Part shown: positions 33,854 through 42,601 of the stretch, piece after piece
Layout of the letters: every line of letters starts with the position of its first letter
Numbering within the stretch: the stretch's first letter is position 1
Virus record (IMG/VR): IMGVR_UViG_3300017991_000109
Location: 1-64,000 of that record
Reading direction: 5' to 3' (one strand)
DNA: 64,000 nt
Origin: a virus
Made by a program: the position numbers and the translations under genes
Notes under the pieces: model-generated
The model's database searches: none
Told to the model about the DNA's origin: nothing
What the model saw: the letters and a program-made list of their open reading frames with translations, nothing else

Positions 33854-35859
33854 TGCCTAAGTCAAGTGGATCAAGAAGTCAACTTTGGAACCTCTTCGGG
33901 TGGTTACAGCCTCGTCCTGATAACCTAACTCGCCAAGAACAGGATGATATCCTTACTTTTGACCAAAAAAATGGCTTTGCTGAAAAGCCTAAAGGCACGA
34001 CCTATTATTTCGATCAGATTACCCCAAATGAGGGGACTGTTGATCATCTGGCAGAATTGGAGTACATGGCAAAGTCTGAATTTGTCAGTCCCTTTATTGA
34101 GCTTATCGCAGAAGAGTGTGCTCAGCCTGACATCAACACAAAAAAGACCGTCTGGTTTACATGTACCGATGGAACTATCGAAGAAGAGTTAAATGACATG
34201 CTCGATAGAGTCGGTATCGAGAATATTGTCTATTCTATTTGCAAAAAGGTTGCCGGAACAGGTAATGACTACAAACGAATTTTGCGAAGTCAAGAAAATG
34301 GTATTGAGCAGCTTGTCAGCGTACCCCTGACCGATGTAGAGCGTGTCTGGGACAAGACTACAAGAAAACTCCTTGGATTCCACTGGAAAGAGCAGGAGCC
34401 TGATACTGATAATGTTATCAAACTCGGTCAGGGAGGTAAAGGTATTGAAATTTTTGCTCCATGGGAGTTTATTCATTTCCGTCGTATGGAAGATTCCAAT
34501 ACGGAATATGGCACAGGTCTTTTGGACGCTGCTTGGCCATTATACAAACGTCTTAAAATGGCTACTGACCAGATGGTTCAGTATCGCATGCATATGATGC
34601 CTACTAGACATGCGATGTTCATTGATACAGGAAATAAATCTCCTTTTGAAGCGGCTGAAGAAGTTAACATGTTCAAAATGCTGTTGCGTAATGCAATGGT
34701 GGTCGATCCTGTTCAGAGTCGATTGGATAGTCGATTCAACCCACCTGCTATGGACAGCATGTTGTTCTTTCCAAAGAGGAAAGATGAGACTACTTCCATC
34801 GAACCAATGCAGGGTGACAAAGACATACCTGACGTGTATGATATGGACCTGCTCTGGAAGCAGCTCTTCATGCAAGCACGTGTGCCTAAAGCCTATTTAG
34901 GTTGGGAGGAGAATACGGGCATTGCACAGGCTTCACTTGTTTCCCAAGATATCCGGTTTGCCCGAATGATTCGGACATTGCGGAAGCCCATAGTTGAAGG
35001 TGTTCTAAAACTTGGACACCTACACCTTGCCTTCAAAGGTATCGATCCCAGCCAATACAAAATTGAGGTTGAGATGAGTAAAATCAGTGCCTTGGAAGAG
35101 GAGCTGAATGCTGCGACTATCGAAAGACAAGCTGATATCGCTAATACCCTCGTTGGGTTGTGTCAATCACTTGAAATACCAAACCGTGATATCATGGACT
35201 TGGTATTCAAGGAGTACCTCCATGTACCCCGTCACTTCATCGACTTGGCTAAGCTCTCGACAGCTATCGAACGAGCTATCCACGGTGAAAATGGTCCAGA
35301 AGGTGCTGAAGGAGGTGCTATGGGCGGTATGGGTGGAATGATGGGAGGTGGCTTCGCAGGAGGTCTTGGAGGAGAAATGGACGAAGGCGAAGCTGGAGGT
35401 ATAGGCGACGAACTCGGCTTGGAAGATCACATGGAAGATGAGGAACCCTTGCCAGAGCATAACTCCAAGTATCTAGGGACCTCACTAAATGAGTCACTAG
35501 TTCAAAGGGTGTCTGGTGTTGTTTCCGAGATCAGAAATCATCGAACTACCTTAACTGAAAGTGCCCGTAAAGAAAACACCCTTCTGATCGAAACTAGCTT
35601 CAAGAAAATCAAAAGAGCTATTTCGGACGTTGCAGATATTCAAGGAGGAGGTAGGTGTAGCGGTATGGAAACTTGGAAGCCTAATCCTTTCTTGTGGGAA
35701 TCTGCGCCTAAAGCTGGGAATCTTCAAGAATCTCTTCAAGAACAAAGATCTTTTGCTAAATCTTGTGGTGACAACTTTACTTCAGGTATTGTTGAATCGA
35801 CAAAAACTGAAGCTGAAGAGCATCCAGCAGTTAAGATGAGACGCAATGCAAAAAGATAG
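33853..35859 (+). CDS. Portal vertex protein, gp20-like (668 aa)
   Basis: The T4 gp20-like core is readable: SEFVSPFIELIAEECAQPD, LRSQENGIEQLVSVPLTD, WEFIHFRRMEDSNTEYGTGL and RVPKAYLGWEENTG. It forms the dodecameric channel at the capsid vertex. The C-terminal third carries a Gly/Met-rich stretch (about residues 483-518) and an acidic tail that are unusual additions. Shares one base with the preceding gene. Confidence 0.9.
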   Translation: MPKSSGSRSQLWNLFGWLQPRPDNLTRQEQDDILTFDQKNGFAEKPKGTTYYFDQITPNEGTVDHLAELEYMAKSEFVSPFIELIAEECAQPDINTKKTVWFTCTDGTIEEELNDMLDRVGIENIVYSICKKVAGTGNDYKRILRSQENGIEQLVSVPLTDVERVWDKTTRKLLGFHWKEQEPDTDNVIKLGQGGKGIEIFAPWEFIHFRRMEDSNTEYGTGLLDAAWPLYKRLKMATDQMVQYRMHMMPTRHAMFIDTGNKSPFEAAEEVNMFKMLLRNAMVVDPVQSRLDSRFNPPAMDSMLFFPKRKDETTSIEPMQGDKDIPDVYDMDLLWKQLFMQARVPKAYLGWEENTGIAQASLVSQDIRFARMIRTLRKPIVEGVLKLGHLHLAFKGIDPSQYKIEVEMSKISALEEELNAATIERQADIANTLVGLCQSLEIPNRDIMDLVFKEYLHVPRHFIDLAKLSTAIERAIHGENGPEGAEGGAMGGMGGMMGGGFAGGLGGEMDEGEAGGIGDELGLEDHMEDEEPLPEHNSKYLGTSLNESLVQRVSGVVSEIRNHRTTLTESARKENTLLIETSFKKIKRAISDVADIQGGGRCSGMETWKPNPFLWESAPKAGNLQESLQEQRSFAKSCGDNFTSGIVESTKTEAEEHPAVKMRRNAKR

Positions 35860-35870
35860 TATCTATTTGT

Positions 35871-38800
35871 ATGCCTGAATTCAGCATACAGAACCTTACG
35901 ACATACGCGCACCCGATTTACTATCTCGATAGTGATGCTTCGCAACAAAGTCGTATAGTAGAATCAAAGCAGATAGCAACCTTCTTTGCTAATGAGCTTC
36001 TACCAGCGACCTTAAATGCGATTGAAGACAAACATCTAAAACTGGTCACTCAAGTCGAAACTGCATTCGTATCACCTAAAGTTCCGACCAACACTATTGG
36101 TCTAAGCACAGTCGGAACATGGGGTCAAAACACAAGGTACGTTCCTGGGAACCTAGTCTACTATGGAGGAACCTACTACATAGTTTTAAATGAGGTAACA
36201 GGCACAACAACGCCCGATGTTGATACAACAAACTATGGTCCTTTCTCCCTCTCATCACCTGAAGCTTTTTTTGGAATTAATGAAGGTGATTTCAATGAGG
36301 GTGAAGGTATTTTCAAAACTGCTGGGGGTTGGGAGAACACGAAAATCACTGACACTCAAGTTGATACTCTCAGTATCTCAAAAATCACTAACTTACAGAC
36401 CACTCTAGACGGTAAGTTATCACTTACAGGAGGGACACTTACTGGGGCAGTTCTTACATCTGTAACTCCAACCGTATCAACACATCTTACTAACAAAGCG
36501 TATGTTGATACAAAGCTGCCATTGGCTGGTGGAACAATGACTGGAGCGCTTACCTTGTCAGGAGCACCCTCCTCAGGACTTCACGCTGCCACCAAAGATT
36601 ATGTCGATGCAATAGGTTCAGGCTTCATACAGACCACAGGAGCCACTATGACAGGGGCGCTGAATCTGAATGGGACCTACACCCTTGGAACTCATGCTAT
36701 CGACAAGGATTATGCGGACCAGAAACTATCAAAAAGTGGCGGTACAATGACGGGGTATATCACCCTTCATGCCAACCCAATTTCTGATCTACAAGCTGCG
36801 CCAAAGCAATACGTCGATACAATGGTTCCTCTAACGGGAGGCACAATGACGGGACTACTGACACTCAGCGGAAGCCCCTCCAACGCAAACCATGCGGCTA
36901 CCAAGAACTATGTTGACACTGCCGATAATCTGAAATTATCTTTGGCTGGGGGTACAATGACTGGAGCGCTTACCTTGTCAGGAGCACCTACGGTTGATCT
37001 TCACGCATCCACTAAAAAGTATGTTGACGACAGCATAACTACTCTTGGAAATGCCTCCCTTGCCCTTGTAGGAGGGACAATGACAGGGTTTGTAACCCTA
37101 CATTCAGCGCCAACTTCTGATTTACACGCTGCTACCAAAAAGTATGTCGATGACGTATTTGCAGGAGACATCAGTGTGAACTTCCTATCACTGGCTGGAG
37201 GGGTAATGACTGGAGCCATTACTGGGGATCACGAGTTGCTGCCTCTGGCTGGTGATACTATGACTGGTCCTATTGTGCTATCATCACAAGCATCTGGCAC
37301 AGGGTTGTTCGTTAGCAGCACAACAGGTGAGCCGATGTATTCTACAAAAAGAATTCTGACGGAGCCAACCGCGCCATCTACAATCACAGCAGATTACACC
37401 GTTACAAACACAGATAGAGAGATTCTGGTCAACAACACAGATGTTGTAACAGTCACACTACCAGTACCTACTGGATTCATCGATCCAATTCGAATCGAGA
37501 AAACCTCAAATAACAGCACTGTTGTGTTGATTACAGCAGAAAACTCAACTGGTAGGAACGCAGATACCGTTCTGACCATTCCGTCTCAATCGATCACACT
37601 TTACCCATCTAGCAATTCTTGGCGAATCAGTGAGAGTTATGTTCCGACAACATCGAACTTGTACTTCACGTGGGACGATCCTGTCGATAATGGCAATGCT
37701 GTTGAGGTAGTGGGTCGTTTGAAGACACGTTCATCCGCCCAACAACAGTTTACAGCCGTCACAGACGAAGGTGGGGGGCAAATTAGCTTTACAGTTGATT
37801 CGACTACTGGTTTTTCAGCTAACCAAACACTGATAGTAACTGCGAGCCCACAGTATGCTGGCGAGTATAAGATCGATAGTGTTACCTCGACAAAAATCTT
37901 TGTAACTGCGTCCTACTCATCAAACGAAAGTGGCGGTTTTTGTACATCCCACACTTACAGCGCATTGTCTTCAGCAACCACTGTTCTGGTAGCATTGAGT
38001 AACAACACTTATGACCCTACTGAACTTGTCCTGACACTGGGCGCACTGGAAATGACAGTCCTACAAGGTTCAATTGTCGATCGTTACGGGAACTGGATTT
38101 TCAAACTAGAAACAACTTCGACAGGGGTTTTTGAAATCAGTGTCGAAGACATAAATGGTTCACCTAATATTGATACCGTATTAGGCTACCTACATGTTCT
38201 TTCTGCGGGTCCTCCTGATTCTAACATCTACCCGCAATATAGCAGTCTTGTCAGCGACACATCGAGATTTCAAAAGAACTTCACAGCAATTGCTCAAAGC
38301 ACTGCTACAGACTCCATCGTATCCTCACAACCTCCTGTCGCTGTAGAGACGGGTAACGCCATTACAGATGCTACAGGAGATGGAGGAGGTGTTTGGATAG
38401 CCGTATCAGACGACAGCTTGTGGATAGAGGGATTCGAGGCTATTATCAGTAACTCGACAAGCTACAACGGCACTCAAACTGTTTTGGAAGTTGACACTGG
38501 AAACGATAGGATTCGTCTTGATGTAGCTTATGTCGCAGATGAAACAGGAGACATCTACTCCAATTGGACATCGTCTGCTATTCAGTCGGTTGAAGAGAGT
38601 ACTACTCTTGGTAATATCTTGTTGAATTTGAATTTCTATCCATCTCATCTCGGATCTGGAGATGATATCTCCATTACAGGAACCACGAGTTATAATGGAA
38701 CGCACACAATCGTAGCCGCTGTAGGCAATCAGATTGAAATAACGGATACTTTCGTTGCTTCGGAGACAGGCATTGCCTCTTATGTAAGTAGCGCGACTTT

Positions 38801-39368
38801 AATTGAAGTTGCCGATTCCTCACAATTCAATATCGAAGATCCTATCTCTATCTCTGGTTCTGCTAGTTACAACGGGGACCATATTATTGTGAATAATTTC
38901 GAAGTATCTAACCAAATATGGATCGACACTCCTTATGTTGCTAATGATGTTGCAGGAACAGTTACTAGCGAAGCATCTGTACTAACGATATCAGGAGGTT
39001 ACGACCAAGAGTATAAAGCTGGAGATGATGTTACAATTATTGGCAGCTCCAGCTCAGACGGCTCTTACCAAATCCAATCAACACCCAACTCGACTACGGT
39101 ATCTATAAATCTCAGGTTTGTAGCTACGGACTCTGGGGCACTTCGAAACGAAGACGTTGTGACCTTAACAACAGTCAATGGCACAGGGCTTGAAACACTC
39201 GATGGTATTCTTGTCAAAGATGTCGAGATCCTTGGAGGAGATATCAGTAGCGAAGCGCTCTCAGCTTCAGCTACGGAAGTGACTGTTAGGGCTCCTTATG
39301 GGACAGGAGGATTGACAGGGACTATCGAACAAGTAACCTCAAAACGACTAGACTTCCAACGTAGATAA
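35871..39368 (+). CDS. Long tail fibre with two repeat families (1165 aa)
   Basis: After a globular N-terminus (residues about 1-180; virion-anchoring by inference) come nine copies of an LAGGTMTGALTLSGAP-type unit, most followed by HAATKxYVD, a fibre shaft repeat. A middle domain follows, then four S-x-SYNG/SSDG units spaced 50-60 residues apart. The last 60 residues are beta-rich. Probably the distal receptor fibre. It starts 11 bases after the portal gene. See the DNA-level repeats listed separately. Confidence 0.85.
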   Translation: MPEFSIQNLTTYAHPIYYLDSDASQQSRIVESKQIATFFANELLPATLNAIEDKHLKLVTQVETAFVSPKVPTNTIGLSTVGTWGQNTRYVPGNLVYYGGTYYIVLNEVTGTTTPDVDTTNYGPFSLSSPEAFFGINEGDFNEGEGIFKTAGGWENTKITDTQVDTLSISKITNLQTTLDGKLSLTGGTLTGAVLTSVTPTVSTHLTNKAYVDTKLPLAGGTMTGALTLSGAPSSGLHAATKDYVDAIGSGFIQTTGATMTGALNLNGTYTLGTHAIDKDYADQKLSKSGGTMTGYITLHANPISDLQAAPKQYVDTMVPLTGGTMTGLLTLSGSPSNANHAATKNYVDTADNLKLSLAGGTMTGALTLSGAPTVDLHASTKKYVDDSITTLGNASLALVGGTMTGFVTLHSAPTSDLHAATKKYVDDVFAGDISVNFLSLAGGVMTGAITGDHELLPLAGDTMTGPIVLSSQASGTGLFVSSTTGEPMYSTKRILTEPTAPSTITADYTVTNTDREILVNNTDVVTVTLPVPTGFIDPIRIEKTSNNSTVVLITAENSTGRNADTVLTIPSQSITLYPSSNSWRISESYVPTTSNLYFTWDDPVDNGNAVEVVGRLKTRSSAQQQFTAVTDEGGGQISFTVDSTTGFSANQTLIVTASPQYAGEYKIDSVTSTKIFVTASYSSNESGGFCTSHTYSALSSATTVLVALSNNTYDPTELVLTLGALEMTVLQGSIVDRYGNWIFKLETTSTGVFEISVEDINGSPNIDTVLGYLHVLSAGPPDSNIYPQYSSLVSDTSRFQKNFTAIAQSTATDSIVSSQPPVAVETGNAITDATGDGGGVWIAVSDDSLWIEGFEAIISNSTSYNGTQTVLEVDTGNDRIRLDVAYVADETGDIYSNWTSSAIQSVEESTTLGNILLNLNFYPSHLGSGDDISITGTTSYNGTHTIVAAVGNQIEITDTFVASETGIASYVSSATLIEVADSSQFNIEDPISISGSASYNGDHIIVNNFEVSNQIWIDTPYVANDVAGTVTSEASVLTISGGYDQEYKAGDDVTIIGSSSSDGSYQIQSTPNSTTVSINLRFVATDSGALRNEDVVTLTTVNGTGLETLDGILVKDVEILGGDISSEALSASATEVTVRAPYGTGGLTGTIEQVTSKRLDFQRR
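36417..37320 (+). repeat. Tandem fibre-shaft repeats (GGTMTG type), about 9 units
   Basis: In-frame units of about 90-130 bases encode GGTMTG-x-LTL...AATKxYVD. Two segments of 35 bases are identical at 36534-36568 and 36954-36988, 420 bases apart. Such identity could allow recombination that changes fibre length. Confidence 0.8.
38421..39150 (+). repeat. Second fibre repeat family (SYNG units), 4 copies
   Basis: Four divergent protein repeats, each with I-S/T-x-S-x-SYNG (or SSDG), then a V/I-x-I strand and a Y/F-V-A-x-[ED]-T/V element. They resemble small beta domains strung before the C-terminus. Boundaries are approximate. Confidence 0.65.
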
Positions 39369-39437
39369 TGAAATTCTTAGCACTGTTTACCATCGTCCTA
39401 CGCCATCTGAGCCAATTAAGAAAACTGTAACAGCCTA

Positions 39438-39932
39438 ATGGGATTTTCAAGTGTATTCGGCAGAATTGCTCCAACGGCAGAACCAATGCGTTCGTGTCAT
39501 GGTGACATATTGGTATCAGCACCTGCTGGTTCTTTCAGGGGAGGGATTATGTGTCGAAACCTAAGCCCTGCTGGGACAAGTATTTCTCCTAACCCAATGC
39601 TTGGACGAAATATGCTGGTACCTATTCCAGGTAATAAAAGCAGCGGAAGTGCAAGTCTCTCATTCTTCATTTTCAATGATACTGAAGCTTGGAGATTCTG
39701 GAAGAATTGGTCTAGTTTAATCTACGATGTCAGAACTGATAATGTAGCACTGTTCCATGAAATTGCGGGGACAGCGGTAGTCTCATTACATGGTCCAGGA
39801 GGGGGAAAGGTAGCAGACTGGACCATGGAAGGCTGCTGGCCAAGTAACGTTACACCTTCGGCTCTCGACTCACAAACCGAAGGGACTCCAGCATCTATCG
39901 ATGTAACTCTTGAGTGTGCTGCCGTTAGATAG
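39438..39932 (+). CDS. Tail-tube-like protein (gp19/gp54 type) (164 aa)
   Basis: The C-terminal signature DWTMEGCWPSNVTPSALD then ASIDVTLECAAVR matches the L-E-G-x-x-P-x-x-V-x-P-x-x-L-D...V-T-x-x-x-x end of T4-type tail tube and tube-initiator proteins. A second, more typical tube protein runs off the right window edge (63624-64000). This copy may therefore be a gp54-like tube initiator rather than the bulk tube subunit. Converges with and overlaps the frameshift extension at 39925 by eight bases. Confidence 0.6.
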   Translation: MGFSSVFGRIAPTAEPMRSCHGDILVSAPAGSFRGGIMCRNLSPAGTSISPNPMLGRNMLVPIPGNKSSGSASLSFFIFNDTEAWRFWKNWSSLIYDVRTDNVALFHEIAGTAVVSLHGPGGGKVADWTMEGCWPSNVTPSALDSQTEGTPASIDVTLECAAVR

Positions 39933-40110
39933 ACATAGGAGGGTAATCTTCCATCAGCTCCTTTGTGGTTCTATGCCACTCCATAACCAAGTTTAGAGGC
40001 TCATTCACTAGAAACGATTGTTGCCCTCCACCAAAACGGCAAATCTCAAGGATCAGTCTGTAGTTTAATTGATGCTGCCGAAGTGCGCGTTCGCTAACTT
40101 CGGCTCCGAC
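39925..40110 (-). CDS. Apparent +1 frameshift extension of the 40094-40948 gene (61 aa)
   Basis: Downstream of the zinc-ribbon gene the +1 frame stays open for 61 codons to a TAA at 39925-39927. It reads ERALRQHQLNYRLILEICRF then LNLVMEWHRTTKELM. It has no ATG, GTG or TTG before its middle. The frame opens after a TAA at 40126-40128, and the upstream gene stops at 40094-40096. Inside that 30-base shared window lies TTT-TTT-C (40111-40117), where a Phe-tRNA could slip from TTT to TTC. The fused protein would be 340 aa, as in tail-assembly chaperone pairs that use frameshifting. Confidence 0.6.
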   Translation of the reverse strand, partial: VGAEVSERALRQHQLNYRLILEICRFGGGQQSFLVNEPLNLVMEWHRTTKELMEDYPPMSI

Positions 40111-40948
40111 GAAAAAAGTCGGCTCTTAGCGGTAGCTCATTCGGATAGACGTGACCGCAATTTTCACATTCAATCTCTCCTGTAAACGAAATTCCACATT
40201 CCTTCTCAGTGATAGCATCTGACAAGGCGACCATATCAACACCTTCGATAGCTTTCACATAATCTTCAGCTTCGAAAGGCGTATCAGGCATACCTCCATT
40301 GACAGAATGGATGTGACTCGCAATACGCGCAATTTCCTGCTCTTCAGTCACGTTAGTGGCACCGCTCTTCTCAAGAGTTGCAAAACGCTCGCCCAGAAGC
40401 CTTTCGCCTCCCAATGTAGGGAATTGGAGCTGAACAGCGTCTTTGATGTAGGGAAGCTCGACTGTGAAGAACTTATCATCGACCATAGAACCTCCACGTT
40501 TGGATACATTTTCAGGCGCGTTCACGTCCGAACCTTTCTTCGGCTTGATAGGATCATCTCCGTTGAACCAGATGTGGACAGGAAGTTCTTCTGGCACCGA
40601 GAAGGTGTGTTTTTCTTCGTGACCACAAGCAGGGCACTTTGTAGTGAAGGTGTAGTGCTCTCCATAAGTCAAAGCCCTAGCGCATGCAAAGATAAAGTAC
40701 GCATCAGCAACCAATAGCTGGTCTAGGTCGAAACCTTCGGGAAAGACAGTTACCTTCTCCAAAATGGCTTTCATCTTATCGTGCCACTTCCTGTTAGAAA
40801 TGAGATAACCCTCTGTAACAAAGCTATAGGGTTTGATTGCCAGTTCTTTCGGGAGTGAATCCCCGTAAGTGTAACATCCAGATGGAAGTTTATGCACCTG
40901 CTCCCTAGCAGGAATCTTCATCGAGTTCAAGTTTGATTCTAATGCCAT
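40094..40948 (-). CDS. Baseplate hub/tail-assembly protein with zinc ribbon (T4 gp26-like) (284 aa)
   Basis: LPSGCYTYGDSL near residue 20, a helix LDQLLVADAYFIFACARALT then YGEHYTFTTKCPACGHEE (first CxxC) and a second CENCGHVY near the C-terminus match the T4-type baseplate/chaperone family (gp26/gp51-like) containing a zinc ribbon. It may help tape-measure or hub assembly. The zero-frame ends FFRRSRS; a +1 shift at the FF codons would add 61 residues. Coupled to the 117-aa gene two bases upstream. Confidence 0.65.
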   Translation of the reverse strand: MALESNLNSMKIPAREQVHKLPSGCYTYGDSLPKELAIKPYSFVTEGYLISNRKWHDKMKAILEKVTVFPEGFDLDQLLVADAYFIFACARALTYGEHYTFTTKCPACGHEEKHTFSVPEELPVHIWFNGDDPIKPKKGSDVNAPENVSKRGGSMVDDKFFTVELPYIKDAVQLQFPTLGGERLLGERFATLEKSGATNVTEEQEIARIASHIHSVNGGMPDTPFEAEDYVKAIEGVDMVALSDAITEKECGISFTGEIECENCGHVYPNELPLRADFFRRSRS

Positions 40949-40950
40949 AA

Positions 40951-41304
40951 TTATTTCTTTTGAAATTCTGTGTTTGTAAATTCAACTACTTTCTGAGCAA
41001 GTTCGGGACGCTCTCTCAAAAGTGTCCCGATATGGGCTAGTTTGAAGTCTGTTTCTTTTCTCTTTTCTCTGTCGGTTCTTTGTTCTTCCAATTCCTCTTG
41101 CCATTCTGACACGTCTACCGAGATTGCTACAGAATCCTCTAATCTCCAAAGTTTTAAATCCCATTCCTCCGCAGCGCCCCATCTTAAAGTAGCGTTTGTC
41201 CACTCTTCTTGAGCATACTTAAGGGCAGATTCATCGTCTGGAAAGGGTAGTATCCATCCAGACGTTGTTTGATTGTTAGAAACTAGTGCTAGAGCATAAA
41301 TCAT
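40951..41304 (-). CDS. Hypothetical protein (117 aa)
   Basis: Begins MIYALALVSNNQTTSGWILP. A small beta domain with WNLK-like aromatic strands is followed by a long acidic/basic helix (EWQEELEEQRTDREKRKETD) and a helical C-terminus. It sits in the hub/PAAR operon, two bases before the gp26-like gene and one base after the PAAR stop. No family recognised. Confidence 0.7.
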   Translation of the reverse strand: MIYALALVSNNQTTSGWILPFPDDESALKYAQEEWTNATLRWGAAEEWDLKLWRLEDSVAISVDVSEWQEELEEQRTDREKRKETDFKLAHIGTLLRERPELAQKVVEFTNTEFQKK

Positions 41305-41305
41305 T

Positions 41306-41578
41306 TCAATCTCCTACGAACACTTTTTCTGAGAGATTTGATACATTATGTCCACAATCTAGATCATCTCCTTCTCGGCACACACTTTGGTTCTCGCATT
41401 TTACGGTCCCACTTCCGCTTGTAAACTTCCCTATAATCAGATCATCAGTGTGAGGTGAAGTCATGGTCCCAACCACACACACCAACTCATTATTGATGTA
41501 GACTGACTGTTGAGGTGATGATACAAACGTACCTCCCTCCTCACAAGCATCTTTATTCAGTTTCGCCGCTTTTTTCAT
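41306..41578 (-). CDS. PAAR-like spike-tip protein (90 aa)
   Basis: Pattern SVYINNELVCVVGTMTSPH, then GKFTSGSGTVKCENQSVCRE and GDDLDCGH is the PAAR layout: V-x-x-N-x-x, two H/C positions and G-D-x-x-x-C-G. PAAR cones cap the central spike in contractile systems (T4 gp5.4). ATG 41578 gives the family size of about 90 aa; the longer frame from 41647 lies in the previous gene. It overlaps the HTH gene by 26 bases and probably caps the 4687 spike. Confidence 0.75.
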   Translation of the reverse strand: MKKAAKLNKDACEEGGTFVSSPQQSVYINNELVCVVGTMTSPHTDDLIIGKFTSGSGTVKCENQSVCREGDDLDCGHNVSNLSEKVFVGD

Positions 41579-42053
41579 GTTGGTAGAGATAGATAGAGAT
41601 ATTTTTACCCTTCTCAGGTTTACAAGACACTTGAAGCTTGAATCCAAACTGTTTGATCTTACGATTCAGAAACTTCACGAAATCAGTGTCGTTTGTGCGA
41701 AGCTCTATGTCGTGTCCTGCTTCTAAAGCTTCGAGCATAGGCTTGGCTTCTAAAAATGATTTGTCTTCTTTAAGAACATTTGGGAGGGTCTCCCACACTG
41801 CGCGTGCTTTGTAGCCTGTGGTACCGAACGGATCAGGCGCATTGAATATCTGGCAAACATACTGGCGCTTGCAACCGATTCTACGAGCTATCTCAGCTTG
41901 TACACCTGTCTTGGCATACCTTAAGGAATCTAAAAGATCTAGGTAATATTCTCTCTCTTCCGAACTTGGCCAAGTTGGAACATCTGCTTTGGGAACACCT
42001 ATAGGCGCTTTACCTTTAGTCTCCCCACCGAACAATTTAGAAAACACCTTCAC
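41553..42053 (-). CDS. HTH (XRE-like) protein (166 aa)
   Basis: Residues about 45-72 read YAKTGVQAEIARRIGCKRQY then VCQIFN, a helix-turn-helix of the Cro/CI class (Q-x-x-I/L-A-x-x-x-G-x-x-x-x-x-V/I-x-x-x-x-N). The C-terminal half is a small alpha/beta domain with a charged tail. It starts 17 bases from a 16-bp hairpin (42070-42110). It may autoregulate this tail operon. Confidence 0.6.
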   Translation of the reverse strand: MKVFSKLFGGETKGKAPIGVPKADVPTWPSSEEREYYLDLLDSLRYAKTGVQAEIARRIGCKRQYVCQIFNAPDPFGTTGYKARAVWETLPNVLKEDKSFLEAKPMLEALEAGHDIELRTNDTDFVKFLNRKIKQFGFKLQVSCKPEKGKNISIYLYQHEKSGETE

Positions 42054-42069
42054 AAGTTACTGCATGAGA

Positions 42070-42110
42070 TTGGATTGGTGTACAACTTGAGTCTTTGTAC
42101 TCCAATCCAA
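42070..42110. promoter_or_regulatory. Long inverted repeat upstream of the HTH gene
   Basis: Left arm TTGGATTGG-T-GTACAA (42070-42085) and right arm TTGTAC-T-CCAATCCAA (42095-42110) pair over 16 positions with a single T:T mismatch around a nine-base loop. No T-tract follows on either strand, so it is not a standard terminator. Its place 17 bases before the ATG at 42053 suits an operator or a translation-controlling hairpin. Confidence 0.6.
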
Positions 42111-42193
42111 ATAGAACACCTGTCCAGTAGGTTTCTGACGATCTTTTTCTCTCTCCCAAGTGATATCAGTTTTCTAGGGGAAAGGGTGAAACA

Positions 42194-42436
42194 TTAAGCG
42201 AACTTTTTCAGGTTGCCCAAAATCTCATGGATTTCTCCTGAGTGCATCCGTAAATCACGAGGCTCTAACTCCTTGTAATCAACGTCTTTGATTTTTTCAA
42301 ACCTCTCAACAAATTCGTTAAAAATAAGTTGAAGTGCTTTTGGTTGGTCTGAAACATCGAGGGAAAGCAACGGGGTAAGTTCATCCAATTCTCTTTCAAT
42401 CCGCTCAATCCTTCTATCTCTTGTAGTTGTTTCCAT
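42194..42436 (-). CDS. Small coiled-coil protein (80 aa)
   Basis: Starts METTTRDRRIERIERELDEL; heptad-like Glu/Arg/Leu pattern through the first 30 residues, then LIFNEFVERFEKIKDVDYKE. No metal or enzymatic motif. A -10-like TATAAG lies just before the ATG, with operator-like repeats upstream. Function unknown. Confidence 0.65.
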   Translation of the reverse strand: METTTRDRRIERIERELDELTPLLSLDVSDQPKALQLIFNEFVERFEKIKDVDYKELEPRDLRMHSGEIHEILGNLKKFA

Positions 42437-42601
42437 GCCTTATATTCGCACATTGTGCAGTTATTACAAGTTCTTTTTTTTTTTTTCACTTTGTGCATTT
42501 TTCTTTATATTGGCGTATGACATAGCAGGAATTTATTCAGGATTACACTCATCAGCAGATCAAAGCGGCATTTCCGAAGATTAGTCTTTCCGCGCCGTGG
42601 C
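42437..42601 (-). promoter_or_regulatory. Regulatory region with operator-like repeats and T13 tract
   Basis: This 165-base gap holds no gene. On the minus strand it has TGCACAAAGTG and TGCACAATGTGC (GCACA-A-TGTGC is a perfect 11-mer palindrome), separated by a run of 13 A residues (T13 at 42474-42486 on the plus strand), then TATAAG close to the ATG at 42436. The repeats look like sites for a dimeric regulator. The neighbouring HTH protein is one candidate. Confidence 0.5.

Noticed and set aside
39368-39430. A 20-codon frame MKFLALFTIVLRHLSQLRKL starting on the fibre-gene stop.
   Set aside because: It resembles the FL-x-LF tag but has no LFE site, no extended protein and no support; probably chance or a remnant.
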